Assembly: GCA_037179385.1 (NCBI GenBank)
Contig: CM074179.1
Coordinates: forward strand, 29,332,046 to 29,396,045
Length of the DNA stretch: 64,000 nucleotides
Source: Holothuria scabra
Lineage: Eukaryota > Echinodermata > Holothuroidea > Aspidochirotida > Holothuriidae
Direction: 5' to 3'
Shown here in pieces: positions 49,877 to 61,160 of this stretch. Made by a program: the position numbers and the translations under genes. Under the pieces are notes generated by a model, which worked only from the letters and a program-made list of their open reading frames with translations, made no database searches and was not told where the DNA came from. Position 1 is the first letter of the stretch. Every line of letters starts with the position of its first letter.

Positions 49877-52698
49877 CCAACTGATCAACAACATCAACAC
49901 AAACAACATCACGGAGACAAATGCACTCATATATGCCACCGCTAGGACCATCGCAAAGCTAACATCAACAAAGAAAGCAAACCAAACAAAGGAAAATTAC
50001 ACCCCCTTGGAAACAACAAAATAAGGACACTGAGGAAGGACATCAGTAGGATAGATGCAGCGAAAAGAGGGGCATACAAATTACCAGAATCACTAGACAA
50101 TCGATACCACATCAAAGAAAGGGGACTCAAAACAGCTCTGGAAGACGCTAAACAACGTCTCACTGCAACATCACACAGACTCCAAAGATACATCGCCCGC
50201 AATGACCAGTACAGAATCAACAAACTGTTCAAAACACAGCCAGGACGGGTATACGCACAACTTCAAACCAACAATCACACAACAACACCCGAAACACCTG
50301 ATAGCAAAGAAACATACGACTTCTGGCAGAATATATGGGGCATTCCCAAAATGCACAACACCAATGCAAATTGGACCAAAACGACACACCTCAACGCACC
50401 CACCCAAACATCGCAAGGTATCACGAAGAACGACATACAACAAAAAGTGAAAAACATGCCAAACTGGAAGACACCTGGACCAGACCAGGTACAAGGGTAC
50501 TGGCTCAAACACCTCTCGAGCTTGCACGACAGACTAGCAACACAACTTCAGGACATCCTCGATGACCCTCACAACATACCCACATGGCTCACAACGGGAC
50601 GAACTGTCCTCATACAGAAAGACCCCCTGAAAGGAACCCAACCCCGTAACTACAGACCCATTACATGCCTACCAACAACATGGAAAATGTTCTCAGGGAT
50701 ACTTGCCGACCAGATTAACGAACACCTGAGCACACACCAGCTACTTGCACAAGAACAGAAAGGATCACGACCAGGGTGTATGGGAACTAAAGACCAACTA
50801 CTAATCGACAAGATTCTGACCTCAGATTCGAAGAAAAGAAGAACTAACTTGGCAGTAGATTGGATAGATTACAAGAAAGCGTACGACTCAGTACCACACT
50901 CCTGGATACTCCACAGCATGGCAATGCACAAGATCGACCCCAAGATAATTACACTAGTGCAAAATTCAATGAACAACTGGAATACCACCCTCACATCAGG
51001 TGGAAAAGAACTAGCCAACATAAAGATCCGACGTGGAATATTCCAAGGCGATTCACTCTCACCCCTTCTGTTCTGTGTAGCTCTCAACCCCCTAAGCCAC
51101 ATTCTCCGAAACACCAAACAAGGTTACACACTGAAGACAGGACACAAAATCAACCACCTTCTGTACATGGACGACTTGAAGCTGTATGCCAAGAACGAGA
51201 ACGACCTCACCGCCCTGATTGAGACTGTCCGAATATTCACCAACGACATCTGCATGGAATTCGGACTCGACAAATGCGCGAGACAAATCATACACCGCGG
51301 AAAAGTCAAAGTAACCGATGGCCTGAAGCTACCCAACATTGGCAAGATTAAGGATGCTGACCTAAGTGAGGGATACAAATACCTTGGCATACTACAGAAC
51401 ATGCAAAACAAAGAGCAAGAAGTCAAACACAAGGTTACATCAACCTACAGAAAGAGACTGCGACAGGTACTAAAATCAAGACTCAATGGCAGAAACAAGA
51501 TACAAGCAATTAACACATACGCAATACCAGTAATCACATACACCGCAGGCATAATTGTCTGGAAACAGACAGAACTCGAACAACTGGACAGAATGACACG
51601 CAAGACAATGAACATGTATGGAGGACTCCACCCCAGGGCTGACATACAACGACTATACCTCCCAAGAAAGGACGGCGGAAGGGGTCTGAAGGAAGTCTCG
51701 GCCACAGTAAGATTCCAGTGTGCGGGACTTCAGGAGTACATCACATTAGCCAAAGACACGGACCCACCCATAGAGGCAGTCTGGAAACACAGAGCGATAA
51801 CCGGGTACAAGTCAAAGAAAGAGGAAATGGCAGAATGGAGGACCGAGTACATCAACAAGTGGTCCAACAAACAGCTACATGGACAATACAAACGGCAAGT
51901 ACCTGAGGTGGCATCCACTGAAAACACATACAAATGGCTGAAAGGGAGCACAGGTCTGAAGATTGAAACAGAGGCGTTAATAACAGCCGCGCAAGACCAG
52001 GCCCTGAATACAAAATGCCACAAGACAAAAGTACTTCACACAATGAATGATCCCAAGTGTAGAATGTGCAAGGACAAAGATGAAACAGTTGCCCATATAA
52101 TCACAGCCTGCCCTAAGATAGCCGGAAGCCTCTATAAGGCCAGGCACAACAATGTAGCAGCCGCAATACACTACGAAGTATGTCAGCACTACGGCATCCC
52201 AACAACAACGAACACATGGCTACACAAACCCAACCCAACAGAAGAGAACGACAAGGCTAAGATCCTCTGGGACTTCGAAATCAGGACTGATAGAGTAATA
52301 ACGGCTCGCCGACCAGACTTGGTAATCATAGACAAAGAAACACAGGAAGGACTAATAATAGATGTGGCAATACCCAACGACTCACATATAGTCGAGAAGG
52401 AAAATGAAAAAGTAGACAAGTACCAAGACCTGAAACTCGAAATACAGAAACTGTGGAACATAAAAGCAAAAGTCATCCCCGTAGTAATCGGCGCACTCGG
52501 AGCAAACACCAACAACCTAGAGAGACACTTACAACACATACCTGGCAAACACAAAGTGCAACAACTTACAAAGACAGCACTACTAGGCACTGCCCACATC
52601 CTCAGAAGGATACTCGATCTCCCAGAGTCCGGGTAGGACTCCGAGATCAGAGTAAAAAGAAGACACCTACCAACATAGAAGTTGAGAAAGAACAAGAA
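49877..52698 (+). mobile_element. R4/Dong-like non-LTR retrotransposon, nearly intact in its 3' two thirds
   Basis: The element fills the space between an AAT/AAC array and an (ATG)n array. Its 5' part reads ETNALIYATARTIAKLTSTK in one frame and, after a single-base shift near 50015-50020, continues KIRTLRKDISRID in the main frame. No Myb or N-terminal zinc finger was seen, so the 5' end is probably missing. A 62-base untranslated segment separates the stop from the (ATG)n array. The clade is inferred from a single frame with RT plus a C-terminal restriction-like endonuclease and from the trinucleotide-repeat location known for Dong. Confidence 0.85.
49946..52636 (+). CDS. Reverse transcriptase with C-terminal zinc knuckle and restriction-like endonuclease
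   Basis: The frame is open for 896 codons, from a TAG at 49943 to the stop at 52634; the first ATG is at 50351, so an ATG-initiated product would have 761 residues. In order: a basic N-terminal stretch; NWKTPGPDQVQGYWLK (RT motif 0/1 region); RNYRPITCLPTTWKM; motif A WIDYKKAYDSVP (near 50860-50890); motif B GIFQGDSLSPLLF (near 51037-51075); motif C YMDDLKLYA (near 51164-51190), with both aspartates. A CxxCx8Hx4C zinc knuckle (CRMCKDKDETVAHIITAC) lies near 52057-52110. The endonuclease follows, with RPDLVIID (near 52308), IIDVAIP (near 52354) and KYQDLKLE (near 52418). All catalytic residues appear present, so the enzyme part could be functional even though the 5' end looks truncated. Confidence 0.9.
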   Translation, partial: DHRKANINKESKPNKGKLHPLGNNKIRTLRKDISRIDAAKRGAYKLPESLDNRYHIKERGLKTALEDAKQRLTATSHRLQRYIARNDQYRINKLFKTQPGRVYAQLQTNNHTTTPETPDSKETYDFWQNIWGIPKMHNTNANWTKTTHLNAPTQTSQGITKNDIQQKVKNMPNWKTPGPDQVQGYWLKHLSSLHDRLATQLQDILDDPHNIPTWLTTGRTVLIQKDPLKGTQPRNYRPITCLPTTWKMFSGILADQINEHLSTHQLLAQEQKGSRPGCMGTKDQLLIDKILTSDSKKRRTNLAVDWIDYKKAYDSVPHSWILHSMAMHKIDPKIITLVQNSMNNWNTTLTSGGKELANIKIRRGIFQGDSLSPLLFCVALNPLSHILRNTKQGYTLKTGHKINHLLYMDDLKLYAKNENDLTALIETVRIFTNDICMEFGLDKCARQIIHRGKVKVTDGLKLPNIGKIKDADLSEGYKYLGILQNMQNKEQEVKHKVTSTYRKRLRQVLKSRLNGRNKIQAINTYAIPVITYTAGIIVWKQTELEQLDRMTRKTMNMYGGLHPRADIQRLYLPRKDGGRGLKEVSATVRFQCAGLQEYITLAKDTDPPIEAVWKHRAITGYKSKKEEMAEWRTEYINKWSNKQLHGQYKRQVPEVASTENTYKWLKGSTGLKIETEALITAAQDQALNTKCHKTKVLHTMNDPKCRMCKDKDETVAHIITACPKIAGSLYKARHNNVAAAIHYEVCQHYGIPTTTNTWLHKPNPTEENDKAKILWDFEIRTDRVITARRPDLVIIDKETQEGLIIDVAIPNDSHIVEKENEKVDKYQDLKLEIQKLWNIKAKVIPVVIGALGANTNNLERHLQHIPGKHKVQQLTKTALLGTAHILRRILDLPESG

Positions 52699-53040
<342 letters not shown>

Positions 53041-53830
53041 CTATTTATAAAGCGCTTTTCAAAAACACTCAAAGCGCTGTACAAAGAAAAGGGTTAAAAA
53101 TTACACAGATAAAATCAAAACTTAAAGCACAGAAAAGAACAAAAAAGCTTAAAATACAAAAACAGTGATTATTTTAAACAATTCTTTTTAAAATGATTAA
53201 AATTAGTTAAAGAACGCACATTAGCAGGCAGGCTGTTCCAAACCTCAGGGGCAGCAACAGTAAAAGATCTGGTCCCATTACACTTAGTTTTAGAAATTGG
53301 AAGATGGGAAAGAAAAAATGAGATGATGATCGTAAGCAGCGACTTGGTGAGTATTTGGTGATGAGACTTGAAATGTAATCCGGGGCCATGCCATGTAATG
53401 ATCTGAAGGTAAGTATAGCTATTTTATAAATAATACGATAATATACATGTAGCCAGTGCAACTCACGGAGAATGGGAGTAATATGATCATGCTTCTTAGA
53501 ACGTGTTACTAGTCTCGCGGCGGAGTTTTGTATACGTTGTAACTTTGAAATATGGTTTAATGGAAGCCCATACAGGAGACTATTGCAGTAGTCTAGACGT
53601 GACGTTACAAAAGATGAACAAGACGCTCCGTGGATTTACGATCAAGATAGTTGCTTAACTGACCAATCTTATAAATAGCAAAGAAGCAGCAGAAACGATA
53701 TTGTTCACATGATCTTTCAATTGCAGGGTGCTATCCATAGTGACACCAAGACTCTTAGCAGTACTAGTAATGTCAACAAAAGTGTCATCAATTGAAGTTC
53801 TAGGAAAAGAAGGGCAATTCAGAAATTATC
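53041..53830 (-). mobile_element. CR1/L2-like LINE, 3' end of ORF2
   Basis: On the minus strand the frame reads LGVTMDSTLQLKDHVNNI, then after frame changes near 53680 [52 protein letters not shown] and [20 protein letters not shown]. This is the typical C-terminal block of CR1/L2/Rex-type LINEs. The frame becomes degenerate near 53210. A terminal segment with AGCGCTTTATAAATAG leads into (CAT)n. It is 5'-truncated, dead and about 790 bases long. Confidence 0.9.
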
Positions 53831-54245
53831 GACGATATTTTTCATTTGGAGTAAAGGCAGGGATGCCCTTGAACCATTTCAAAATCATGTTAACTCTCGC
53901 ATGTTTATGCTCCATAACAGCATAAAGTTTACTTCTGACGTTTCAAACCAACAAATAGCTTTCCTTAACGTCCTAGTAAAACTAAATGCCGGAGCCATCT
54001 CTACTTCCCTATATTGCAAACCCACAGAAAAAAAATATCTTGCTACATTTTAAAACTGTCCACCCCAAGAAACTTAAATGTCGATAGTTTACATTCAATG
54101 CCTTTGCTCTTTGATTGACTTCAAATTCAAAACGTTCAGAGTGACCTCATATAAGACAGCACAATTTGGGAATGTTCTAAAAACACATTAAACGCCTTAC
54201 GTGCACAACCAACAAGTTTGCTACGGATCAGTTAAAGACCTCGAT
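53812..54245 (+). mobile_element. Penelope-like reverse-transcriptase fragment (motif C onward)
   Basis: On the + strand an IDDIF motif C (near 53836, one base short) is followed by FIWSKGRDALEPFQNHVNS, then SDVSNQQIAFLNVLVKLNAG and TSLYCKPTEKKYLATF, the region just after the catalytic core in Penelope-like elements. Frame changes and stops continue to about 54245. The GIY-YIG endonuclease was not recognised. It complements, but lies in opposite orientation to, the fragment at 49396-49745. Confidence 0.82.
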
Positions 54246-54849
54246 CTGTGGCGGGGTTAGCCAGCGAGAATGAAGGGTAAACAAGATGACCGAGGTATGT
54301 TCTCGCAGAAGCAATGTAAGAATATGTCAGCATCACAATGACTGACTGATCTTGGGAAGAACATGTACCCGAGAAGCATAAATCACTAGTGCAACAGTGT
54401 TTATTCAGCAGAGTGCCGCGGTTTCGTGGGCTAACTATCGTATCGGCTCAATATGTTCATATGTTCAATAAATAAATGCAGTTTAAGGTGGCCCAAATAC
54501 AGTATAAGACGGCCAAAAATGGCAGAAAAACTGACGGGGACTTAAGCTCCCTCAGCCCCTCATCTCCGCTGTCCTTGGGAATTATAAATGACACGGTACG
54601 GCGGAAAGTTAGGCAGACATGCACATTGTGACTTATAACCGTGAAAATTATACCTAAGAGTGTTCGACTCTGCAGAAGGGGCTTCCATTCTCGGAATGTT
54701 CGGGAACAGTCATAGGCGAAAGGCTGACACTAGAAAACAAATTTTGCTCAGACATTCTTAGTCTACTTTTTGGGTGTTTATATTGCTTAAGTAGTTTAGA
54801 ATCTACAAGTTTTGCGCAATGGCCTGTTGAGTATGTTCTCAATTGCCAG
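54246..54849. other. Non-coding stretch
   Basis: No gene or element boundary was recognised. The stretch precedes the ~175-bp tandem repeat and contains ordinary AT-rich sequence. Confidence 0.4.
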
Positions 54850-56265
54850 GTACAACGGGTTTGGCCTCTGGGACCAACTTTGAGTACAAATATCTCTTCC
54901 AGCATATACGCAAATGTCCTGATCTTCTTACCAGCACAAGTCATTAGACTAGACTTAAAAATACAGAAGGTAACTTTGAGCTCTCCAGTGTAACGGGACT
55001 CTGGAAAACAGAAACTGAAAAATGGCAATTCCAGGACCTTATGATGAATTTTGAAGTCAGGGACCAATTTGAGTGTAAATGTCTTTTTAAGCGTGAAATC
55101 AGATGCCTCCATCTTCACTTCAGAATTAGTCAACAAATAGTTCATCGGGTACCTTTGAGCTCCCGGTGTATGGGGACTTCGAAAAAGAGAAAATAATGAT
55201 TGCGATTTCCCTATTCTGAGTATGAATTTCGAGTCTGGGACTCACTTTGAGTGTAACTATTTCTTCCAGCGTAACAGCAAATGTTCCCATCTTCACAACA
55301 GAGTTAAAAAAATGGTACATGGGGTAACTCTGAGCCCCCAGTGCAACAAGTTCGGGTGATAACCGCTTTCGGGGGAAAATGATGTTTCCTCAGATCGGGT
55401 GATTTTTTTCCTGTGTCAACGATATGAATATTGATGAGTACTTATAGTGTCTACCTCTTCTCAGTGTCGTTTTGTTTGATTAATGTGTGTGCATTCAAAT
55501 GTGATATCATAGTTAACACACAAAGGACGTGACAACAAAGGACCTTCATCAACGTATTTACAAACAAAAATGCTGGCACGGTCTTCTTGCACATCTTTAT
55601 GCGGAAAAAGCTCACGAAACTTGCGGCTGTGTCCAGTCTATATTTAAGCTTAGGACAATGAATGTATCATGAAATTACTCGATATCTCAAAATCTGGGCG
55701 GAGAATAACCAAAAAAGTGAAAGCTTTTTTATTCCTCTATCAACAGAGATTTTAAATATGCCCGAAGTCCTTTCTCCTTAAGTCGATAAATATTGCAAGT
55801 TGTTTAATTTGAACGTTCATCTCACTCGAATTTGCGCGGTAGGATCGCAATGCCCCATGGGGGTGGGGCATTTGAAAATTGCTCCACCCATGGGAAAATA
55901 TTCCACGTTTGGTCGAAAATTGATTTCCCCGAAAGCGGTTATCTCCAGAAGTGGTAACCGTACTCTGGCAAAGAGAAATTGAAAAATGGCTACTTCCTCG
56001 TGTTGTATGAATTTTGTCATATGGGACTAACTTTGAGCACAAACATCTCTTCCAGCATGTAAGCAATAGACCCCACCTTTACTACAGTACTTGTTATTTA
56101 ATAAAAAAAAAATACCAAGGATAGCTTTCAGCTTCTGACTGTACCGGTTAACTGAAAACAAGAGACTGAAAAAACGATTTTTATCGTTTTTAGCATGATT
56201 TCTTTTGGTCTCTGGAACCAAGTTTGGGAATCAATGTCTCTTCAAACCTGCGAGGAGATGTTCAA
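54850..56265 (+). repeat. Diverged tandem repeat, ~165-185-bp monomers
   Basis: Successive monomers start with close variants of GGGACCAACTTTGAGTRYAA (near 54860, 55065, 55225, 56025, 56212). They continue with TCTTCCAGCRTRTACGCAAATG, CAGTGTAACGGGACTCTGG and ACTGAAAAATGGCAATT. They differ at many sites, so the array is old. It is split by the insertion at 55358-55943. The minus-strand open frames over it repeat the same peptide and are shadows. Confidence 0.85.
55358..55943. mobile_element. 586-bp inverted-repeat element inserted in the tandem repeat
   Basis: Both ends read GATAACCGCTTTCGGGG inward, a perfect 17-base inverted repeat. It interrupts a monomer after CCAGTGCAAC; the monomer resumes after the right end. 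The interior has a small palindromic region near 55850-55895 (GCCCCATGGGGGTGGGGC) but no transposase. No convincing target duplication was seen. Confidence 0.82.
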
Positions 56266-57119
56266 ATGGTCAAACCATTCACGTTTCTTTAGCTTAGGAA
56301 AAACACACTCAGAGAAAACCTGAGCTTTCTCAAGCACGGGTATAAGGTAAATAAACAATCGCAATTTCATCGTTTTAATACAATATTTGGTTGTTGGTTC
56401 GCAGTGGCATAGCTACGGGGGGGGGGGGGCTTGAAGGGCTGGAGACCCCACCCACTAAATCGCCACCTCCCTTACACTGGCAACCTGGGCCAAAAAATTC
56501 TCTGAATATCGGAATAAATTGGTAGACTGTGACAAGCTTCAAATTTTCGGAATCTCTTGACTTTTTAATCGTCGTGTTTCTGGGTGGATAATTTTCTAGC
56601 AGATTTGGAGTGGCTGAAATTGGCTACCATGGTGTGGATTAAAGTGTGCTCGTAGCATCTGGCCTGTTCCTATCTCTTGTAGGGATTTTTTTAATTCCTG
56701 TTAATGCACAAATTTGATCAAAAATCATACTTGGTGTGGTGGGTAGAATATTTGAGTCAAATATGGTTGGAAAGATTTTTCACTGTGCACGGCCATTGCT
56801 GCCAGTGATTGGCCAGTGAAACAACAAAGCCCATGTTGGGTCAGTGCAGTCTCAAGGGTCGCAACCTTACCACTATTACCTCACAGTATCTCACTTAGCT
56901 CTTGGGTGGAGTGAAGATACCCAGTGGCGTAGGAGACGCCAGTGGGGGAGACGTAGGAGACGCATTATCAAACAACGTATATGGCTCTAGAGCCAAATAC
57001 GGGCGTTGGTTTTGAAAATTGGGTAATTTGTTTTTCGTTACTTTAATGATGCAGTGTGAGAATACATTTAAACACAACTCGTAATGTTGGGGTAGTCAAA
57101 CAATTTCATCAATATATAT

Positions 57120-57648
57120 TGCATTTAGCCAAGAGTCGCAATAGAGTAAACTTCATTAGCATGTTTTTCAATTCCGCTTTGTAGTTTTTCCCCGAAAATA
57201 TGCGAGACCATTTCATCGATTGGTACAGTAGTGGTACATTTTATCTAGTAATTTTCTGATGAAATAGCGACTGCTTAGATCCCCCTATAAGCCTGGGAAA
57301 AGTTATTTTAGACTGTCTCAAGGGTCCGATTTTTAAAAATTTTCTGTTTGCTCCCCGCCAACCAGTGGTGGAGCTCCCCGTATATAGTCTTCCTAGCAGA
57401 ATTTTAGCTTCAAGTGAATATTTCTTGCAAACGAAACCTCGAAATAGCGACTGCTAAGACCCCCCTATAAGCATACGAAATAACATTTTTGACTCTCCGA
57501 AGGGTCAGATTTTTCAAAATTTCCTGTAAGTTTCGCCCCAACTTACGGTGGTGCTCCACTTAGACCGCTTCATAGCAGAATTTAAGTTTCAAGTGAACAT
57601 TTTTTGCAAAAGGAAACTCAAAATAGCGACTGCTTAGATCCCCTATAA
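57120..57648 (+). repeat. ~175-bp satellite monomers, first block
   Basis: Each monomer contains AAATAGCGACTGCTTAGATC, CCTATAAGCCTGGGAAA, AGGGTCCGATTTTT and AACTAGTGGTGGCGCTCC with variation. About three monomers are present. The block is cut by the 57649-60301 element and resumes at 60302. The same monomer occurs at 45130-45590 and, inverted, near 58870-59240. Confidence 0.85.
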
Positions 57649-60301
57649 CAGGGGTGTCGCCAGGATTTGCCCGACAGGGGGGGCCAAGCTCGCCGACAGG
57701 GGGGCTAGAATTTCAAGGCCCCGATAAAGGTGATGTTATGTCCCGGTGGGAGGTGACTTGGTAGAATATGAGGCGCCAAAATTTTCGGCTTTCTTTTTAA
57801 CAGATACTTAAAAATCTGGGGTTTTTTTTTTAAGAAATTTGGCTTTTGTTAGTACCATGAAAAATTTTGGGTCTCTATTGGAGAATCTGTCTTTCATATG
57901 GCAAAAATAAAAAATGTCATATAGGCGACAGCTGAAATTCTTTTGAGGTTGCGCTTTAAATCGAGACGAGGCTACAAGTTTGCTCGGAAAGTTTTTCCCT
58001 TTTTGAACGAAAATTTGAAAAGTAAGGGCTGGAAAAATTTTGGAATTTAATGAAAGAAAATTTGGTTTTTTGGTAAGGTTATTATGAATATTTGGATTTT
58101 TTAAGTTATAGGCCTATGCCTTTCAAGAGCAAAATTAGGGGATTAACAGAGTTGGCTTTGGTTATTTATTGTATTGGGTATCCATCGGAAATGGCAAATT
58201 TTGCCACTTTTAACCATATGAAGCTTACACTCTAAAAGTAAAAGAGTGAACTTAGTCAATCTTTGATAGAGTGAAGAGTGTAAATTCACTCTATTAGAGT
58301 GATATTTCACTCCAAAAGGAGTGAAACTCACTCCAAAAAGAGTGAAATTCACTGGAGGAAGAGGGAAAATTCACTCTTCCACGAGCGCCTGCAATGATCG
58401 CTCTTTTTTAAAGAGTGATCACTGTAGGCACTCCATCAAGGGTGAATTTTCATTCGTTTAAAGGAAATTTCGCTCTTTTTGGAGTAAATTTCAATCTTCT
58501 TGGAGTGAATTATTACTCTAATGGAGTGAATTCACGTTTTTCACTCTGTCAAAAGTGACTAAGTTCACTCTTTTGATTTTAGATTGTGTATATTGGGGAA
58601 AAAATTGTAAAGCTTATGACAGTTTGGGCGTTTTATGGAAGAATCTTACCTTCTCATGAGAAAAAATCAAGTAGGGGGTGATCTGTAGTTTTGTTGGGGT
58701 TACTGAATATCATCATGCAGATTCAGGCCCACAGACCATATTGGAACATTCTTCCGAGGAAAAAGATTGGCTTCGCATATATTCGAAGTTTCATATTTTA
58801 TGCTATTGTCATAGGCGTAAGGGAGCGTTTCAGTTTGGGAGGGTACAGAATTGTTTTTTGTCCGAAAAGTGTAATCCCCGAAAGACGATCTCAGTCGAGC
58901 GCACAGCGAAAATGGCATTTCCGTGTTCCAAACTAGAATTTAAGAAGTCAGCTTTCGAGCTTTCTTTCGCAATAAAATTTTCACTTCGTAATACTGCCCC
59001 CAAACGAAGAATAATTTACAAGCATGCTTTGATCTGTTAAGTAATCTGTTCGACCAAAATACTATCTATGCGGAGTGCCACCATCAGTTGGCTAACCCCT
59101 CAGATAGCCGAAAGGGCATTTCCCAGACTTTGTAACTAGGAATGAAGCAGTCGTTATTTTGAGCTTTCTTTTGAAATTAAAGTTTCACTTCAATAGAAAA
59201 TGTTTAATGATCAGAAAAGTACCAGATAAAAGGTACTGCTACAAGTAAATGTAATGGTCTTGTCTCTTTTCGGGAGGGAGTGGGACTATGCAATTACTAT
59301 ATTAATATAATATATTAATTACTATAATTGCAAGGTTCACTAAATAAATGAAATTTTTTACGTGACTGCCCGAATTTCAGACCATAAATGGTTTTAAGTT
59401 CCAACGTACTTGAAAAAAATGTCACGTTACAAGTACCTTCAAATAAATTTTTCGGTCAGATTTATGGGGAGACATTCTCACACAACTCTTTATCAGTAAC
59501 TGAAAACTGAAACCAGTAACTGAAAACGGCTGGTCGATTTTCATTACCGTTGCTAGAATTCGGCTGTCGGGGCAGGCCAGATGGCAGACCATCGGGCACT
59601 GCATGCACATGATCAACCTCTCGTCTGTTTTTGTCAAGAAAATTCGGAATTCTGAGTTTCCTTGAAGAATATGGTCTTCTAGTGAGCAAAATTAAGAAGA
59701 TCTTTCGGGTGAGTGAAGTCAGTATCAGACCCGCATCTTTTATCAGTTTACCATGGGCATGAAGATGAAGGCTCCCCGACGAAATCGGGTTTTTTCAACA
59801 ACAGTGTAAAGGCCGGCAGCCTTCCCCGACGGGGGCATGACATTGCGGATTAAAGATGGGAAGAGGGATGGCAGAGCTAGTAAGAATTGATTACAACAGA
59901 TTCAAATCATTAAAATACCGTTACAAAAGAATAGAATAGTGCAAAAAGAAAGAAAACAGTTCATAATCATCCATCCAGTAACTTTAAGTCCTTTACGTTC
60001 ATTTTTAGGCCTCCCCGAAGGTAATTGCCGTCCTTGCCCGACGGGGGAGGAGATAGGACACGGGTACATGGAATGTGGTATAACGGAGCAAAGAAGAAGT
60101 GATTAAAAATCGATTCAGATATGCATTAAAATATCATTTAAAAAAAAAATATGTTCACCCATCCAGTAACTTCAGTCCTGGTAGGTAGGTTTTTTTATTA
60201 TTATTTTTTTTATTATTATTGTTTTAGGCCTCCCCGATGAAACCGCCGACCTTCCCCGACGGGGGGGGGGGGGGGGCATGCCCCCTCTGACGCCACCCCT
60301 G
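57649..60301. mobile_element. 2.65-kb hAT-like element nested in the satellite
   Basis: The ends are CAGGGGTGTCGCCAG and, reverse-complemented, CAGGGGTGGCGTCAG (13 of 15). The flanking octamers CCCTATAA (57641-57648) and CCATATAA (60302-60309) differ at one base. The duplicated octamer belongs to the satellite monomer, so the insertion point is defined. Near the right end a ~230-bp unit ending in TTCCCCGACGGGGG recurs about three times (near 59770, 60009 and 60226). No transposase was recognised. It contains a further palindromic element and an inverted stretch of satellite monomer. Confidence 0.85.
58226..58590. mobile_element. 365-bp palindromic element built on GAGTGAA/TTCACTC
   Basis: The outer sequence TACACTCTAAAAGTAAAAGA mirrors the right end, with GAGTGAACTTAGTCA identical in both arms. 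The arms consist of degenerate GAGTGAAATTCACTC words and remain complementary to a centre near 58405. It is nested in the 57649-60301 element. TA borders both sides. The ends resemble those of the elements at 39323 and 62010. Confidence 0.85.
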
Positions 60302-60960
60302 CCATATAAGCCCGGGAAATGCCATTTTAAACGGTCTGAGGGATCGGATATTACGAAATTCTCTTTACGCTTGGGGCCAACCAAGGGTGGCGCTCCGCTT
60401 AGTCTTTCTGGCTGAATTTTAGTTTGGAGTGAACGTTTATCTGCAATTGAAACTCAAAAATAGCGATTGTTTGGATCCCCTTAATAAGCCTGGGAAATTT
60501 CATTTTCGACTGTTTGAGAGGTACGAAATTTCAAATTTTTGGAACGCTTCCCGCCAACTAGTGGTGGCGCTCAGCTTTGACTGTCTTACGGGCAGAATTA
60601 CACTTTTTCGGGCAAAAGTCTTCTGCTTTCCAAACTGCAATGCTCCTCTACGCCTATGGAAATACCTTACTTAGGCGTGCACTGGAACAGCTTCTTGCAG
60701 CATACAGCAGGATTCCGTATTTGAAATCCCATGATACATAGTCCAGTGGAGTAATGGACTGAGCTAATCAGTATCTCAAAAGTGTATTTGAATCTGAGAA
60801 AAATCAAAAATTTTTTCCCACCAGAATAAAAGACGATTAAACCTGGCAAATGCCACATCCAGCCATCTGAGAGGTGTTAAAATGCAAAATTTTCTTTGTA
60901 CGATCCCCGCCAACTGATGGTGGCGCTACGCTTAGATAGAAAACTCCAACCCCCTACAAA
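60302..60960 (+). repeat. ~175-bp satellite monomers, second block
   Basis: The monomer interrupted at 57648 resumes here with CATATAAGCCCGGGAAATGCC. Two to three monomers follow, with AAATAGCGATTGTTTGGATC and ACTAGTGGTGGCGCTC, up to the right end of the 4.6-kb element. Around 60690-60840 a diverged segment separates the copies. Confidence 0.8.
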
Positions 60961-61160
60961 AGTATCCAGCCCCCCATAACCCCTCCCCCCTCCACGTAAA
61001 AAAGTCCTAGCTATGCCACTGTTGATTCGGGCCTGCTATGTCCTGCTGAACAGACGTGTTTTAGGTAGCTCTAGATAATTTTGTTTTTAAGGTAGATTTT
61101 TTACCAATCCGGATAACTTTTTCATCATTTTCGTTCCTAATTGCTCTCTTGTACTTCATT

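Larger units (their letters stand above)
56402..61021. mobile_element. 4.6-kb hAT-like element carrying a satellite and nested insertions
   Basis: The ends are CAGTGGCATAGCTACG and, reverse-complemented, CAGTGGCATAGCTAGG (15 of 16). The flanking octamers TTGGTTCG (56394-56401) and TTGATTCG (61022-61029) differ at one position, as expected for an old 8-bp hAT duplication. Both ends lead into G- or C-rich tracts. No transposase frame was recognised. The inside is dominated by ~175-bp monomers and by the nested 57649-60301 element. Confidence 0.82.

Noticed and set aside
49599..50024. Threonine-isoleucine and asparagine-rich frames
   Set aside because: Their repetitive part is the AAT/AAC microsatellite; only the final ~50 codons of one frame look like R4-like coding sequence and are described with that element.
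54654..56221. Minus-strand frames with similar peptides (..TLEEI.TLKV.P..) that look like a repeated protein domain
   Set aside because: The similarity is that of the ~175-bp tandem DNA repeat; stops and frame changes differ between monomers.
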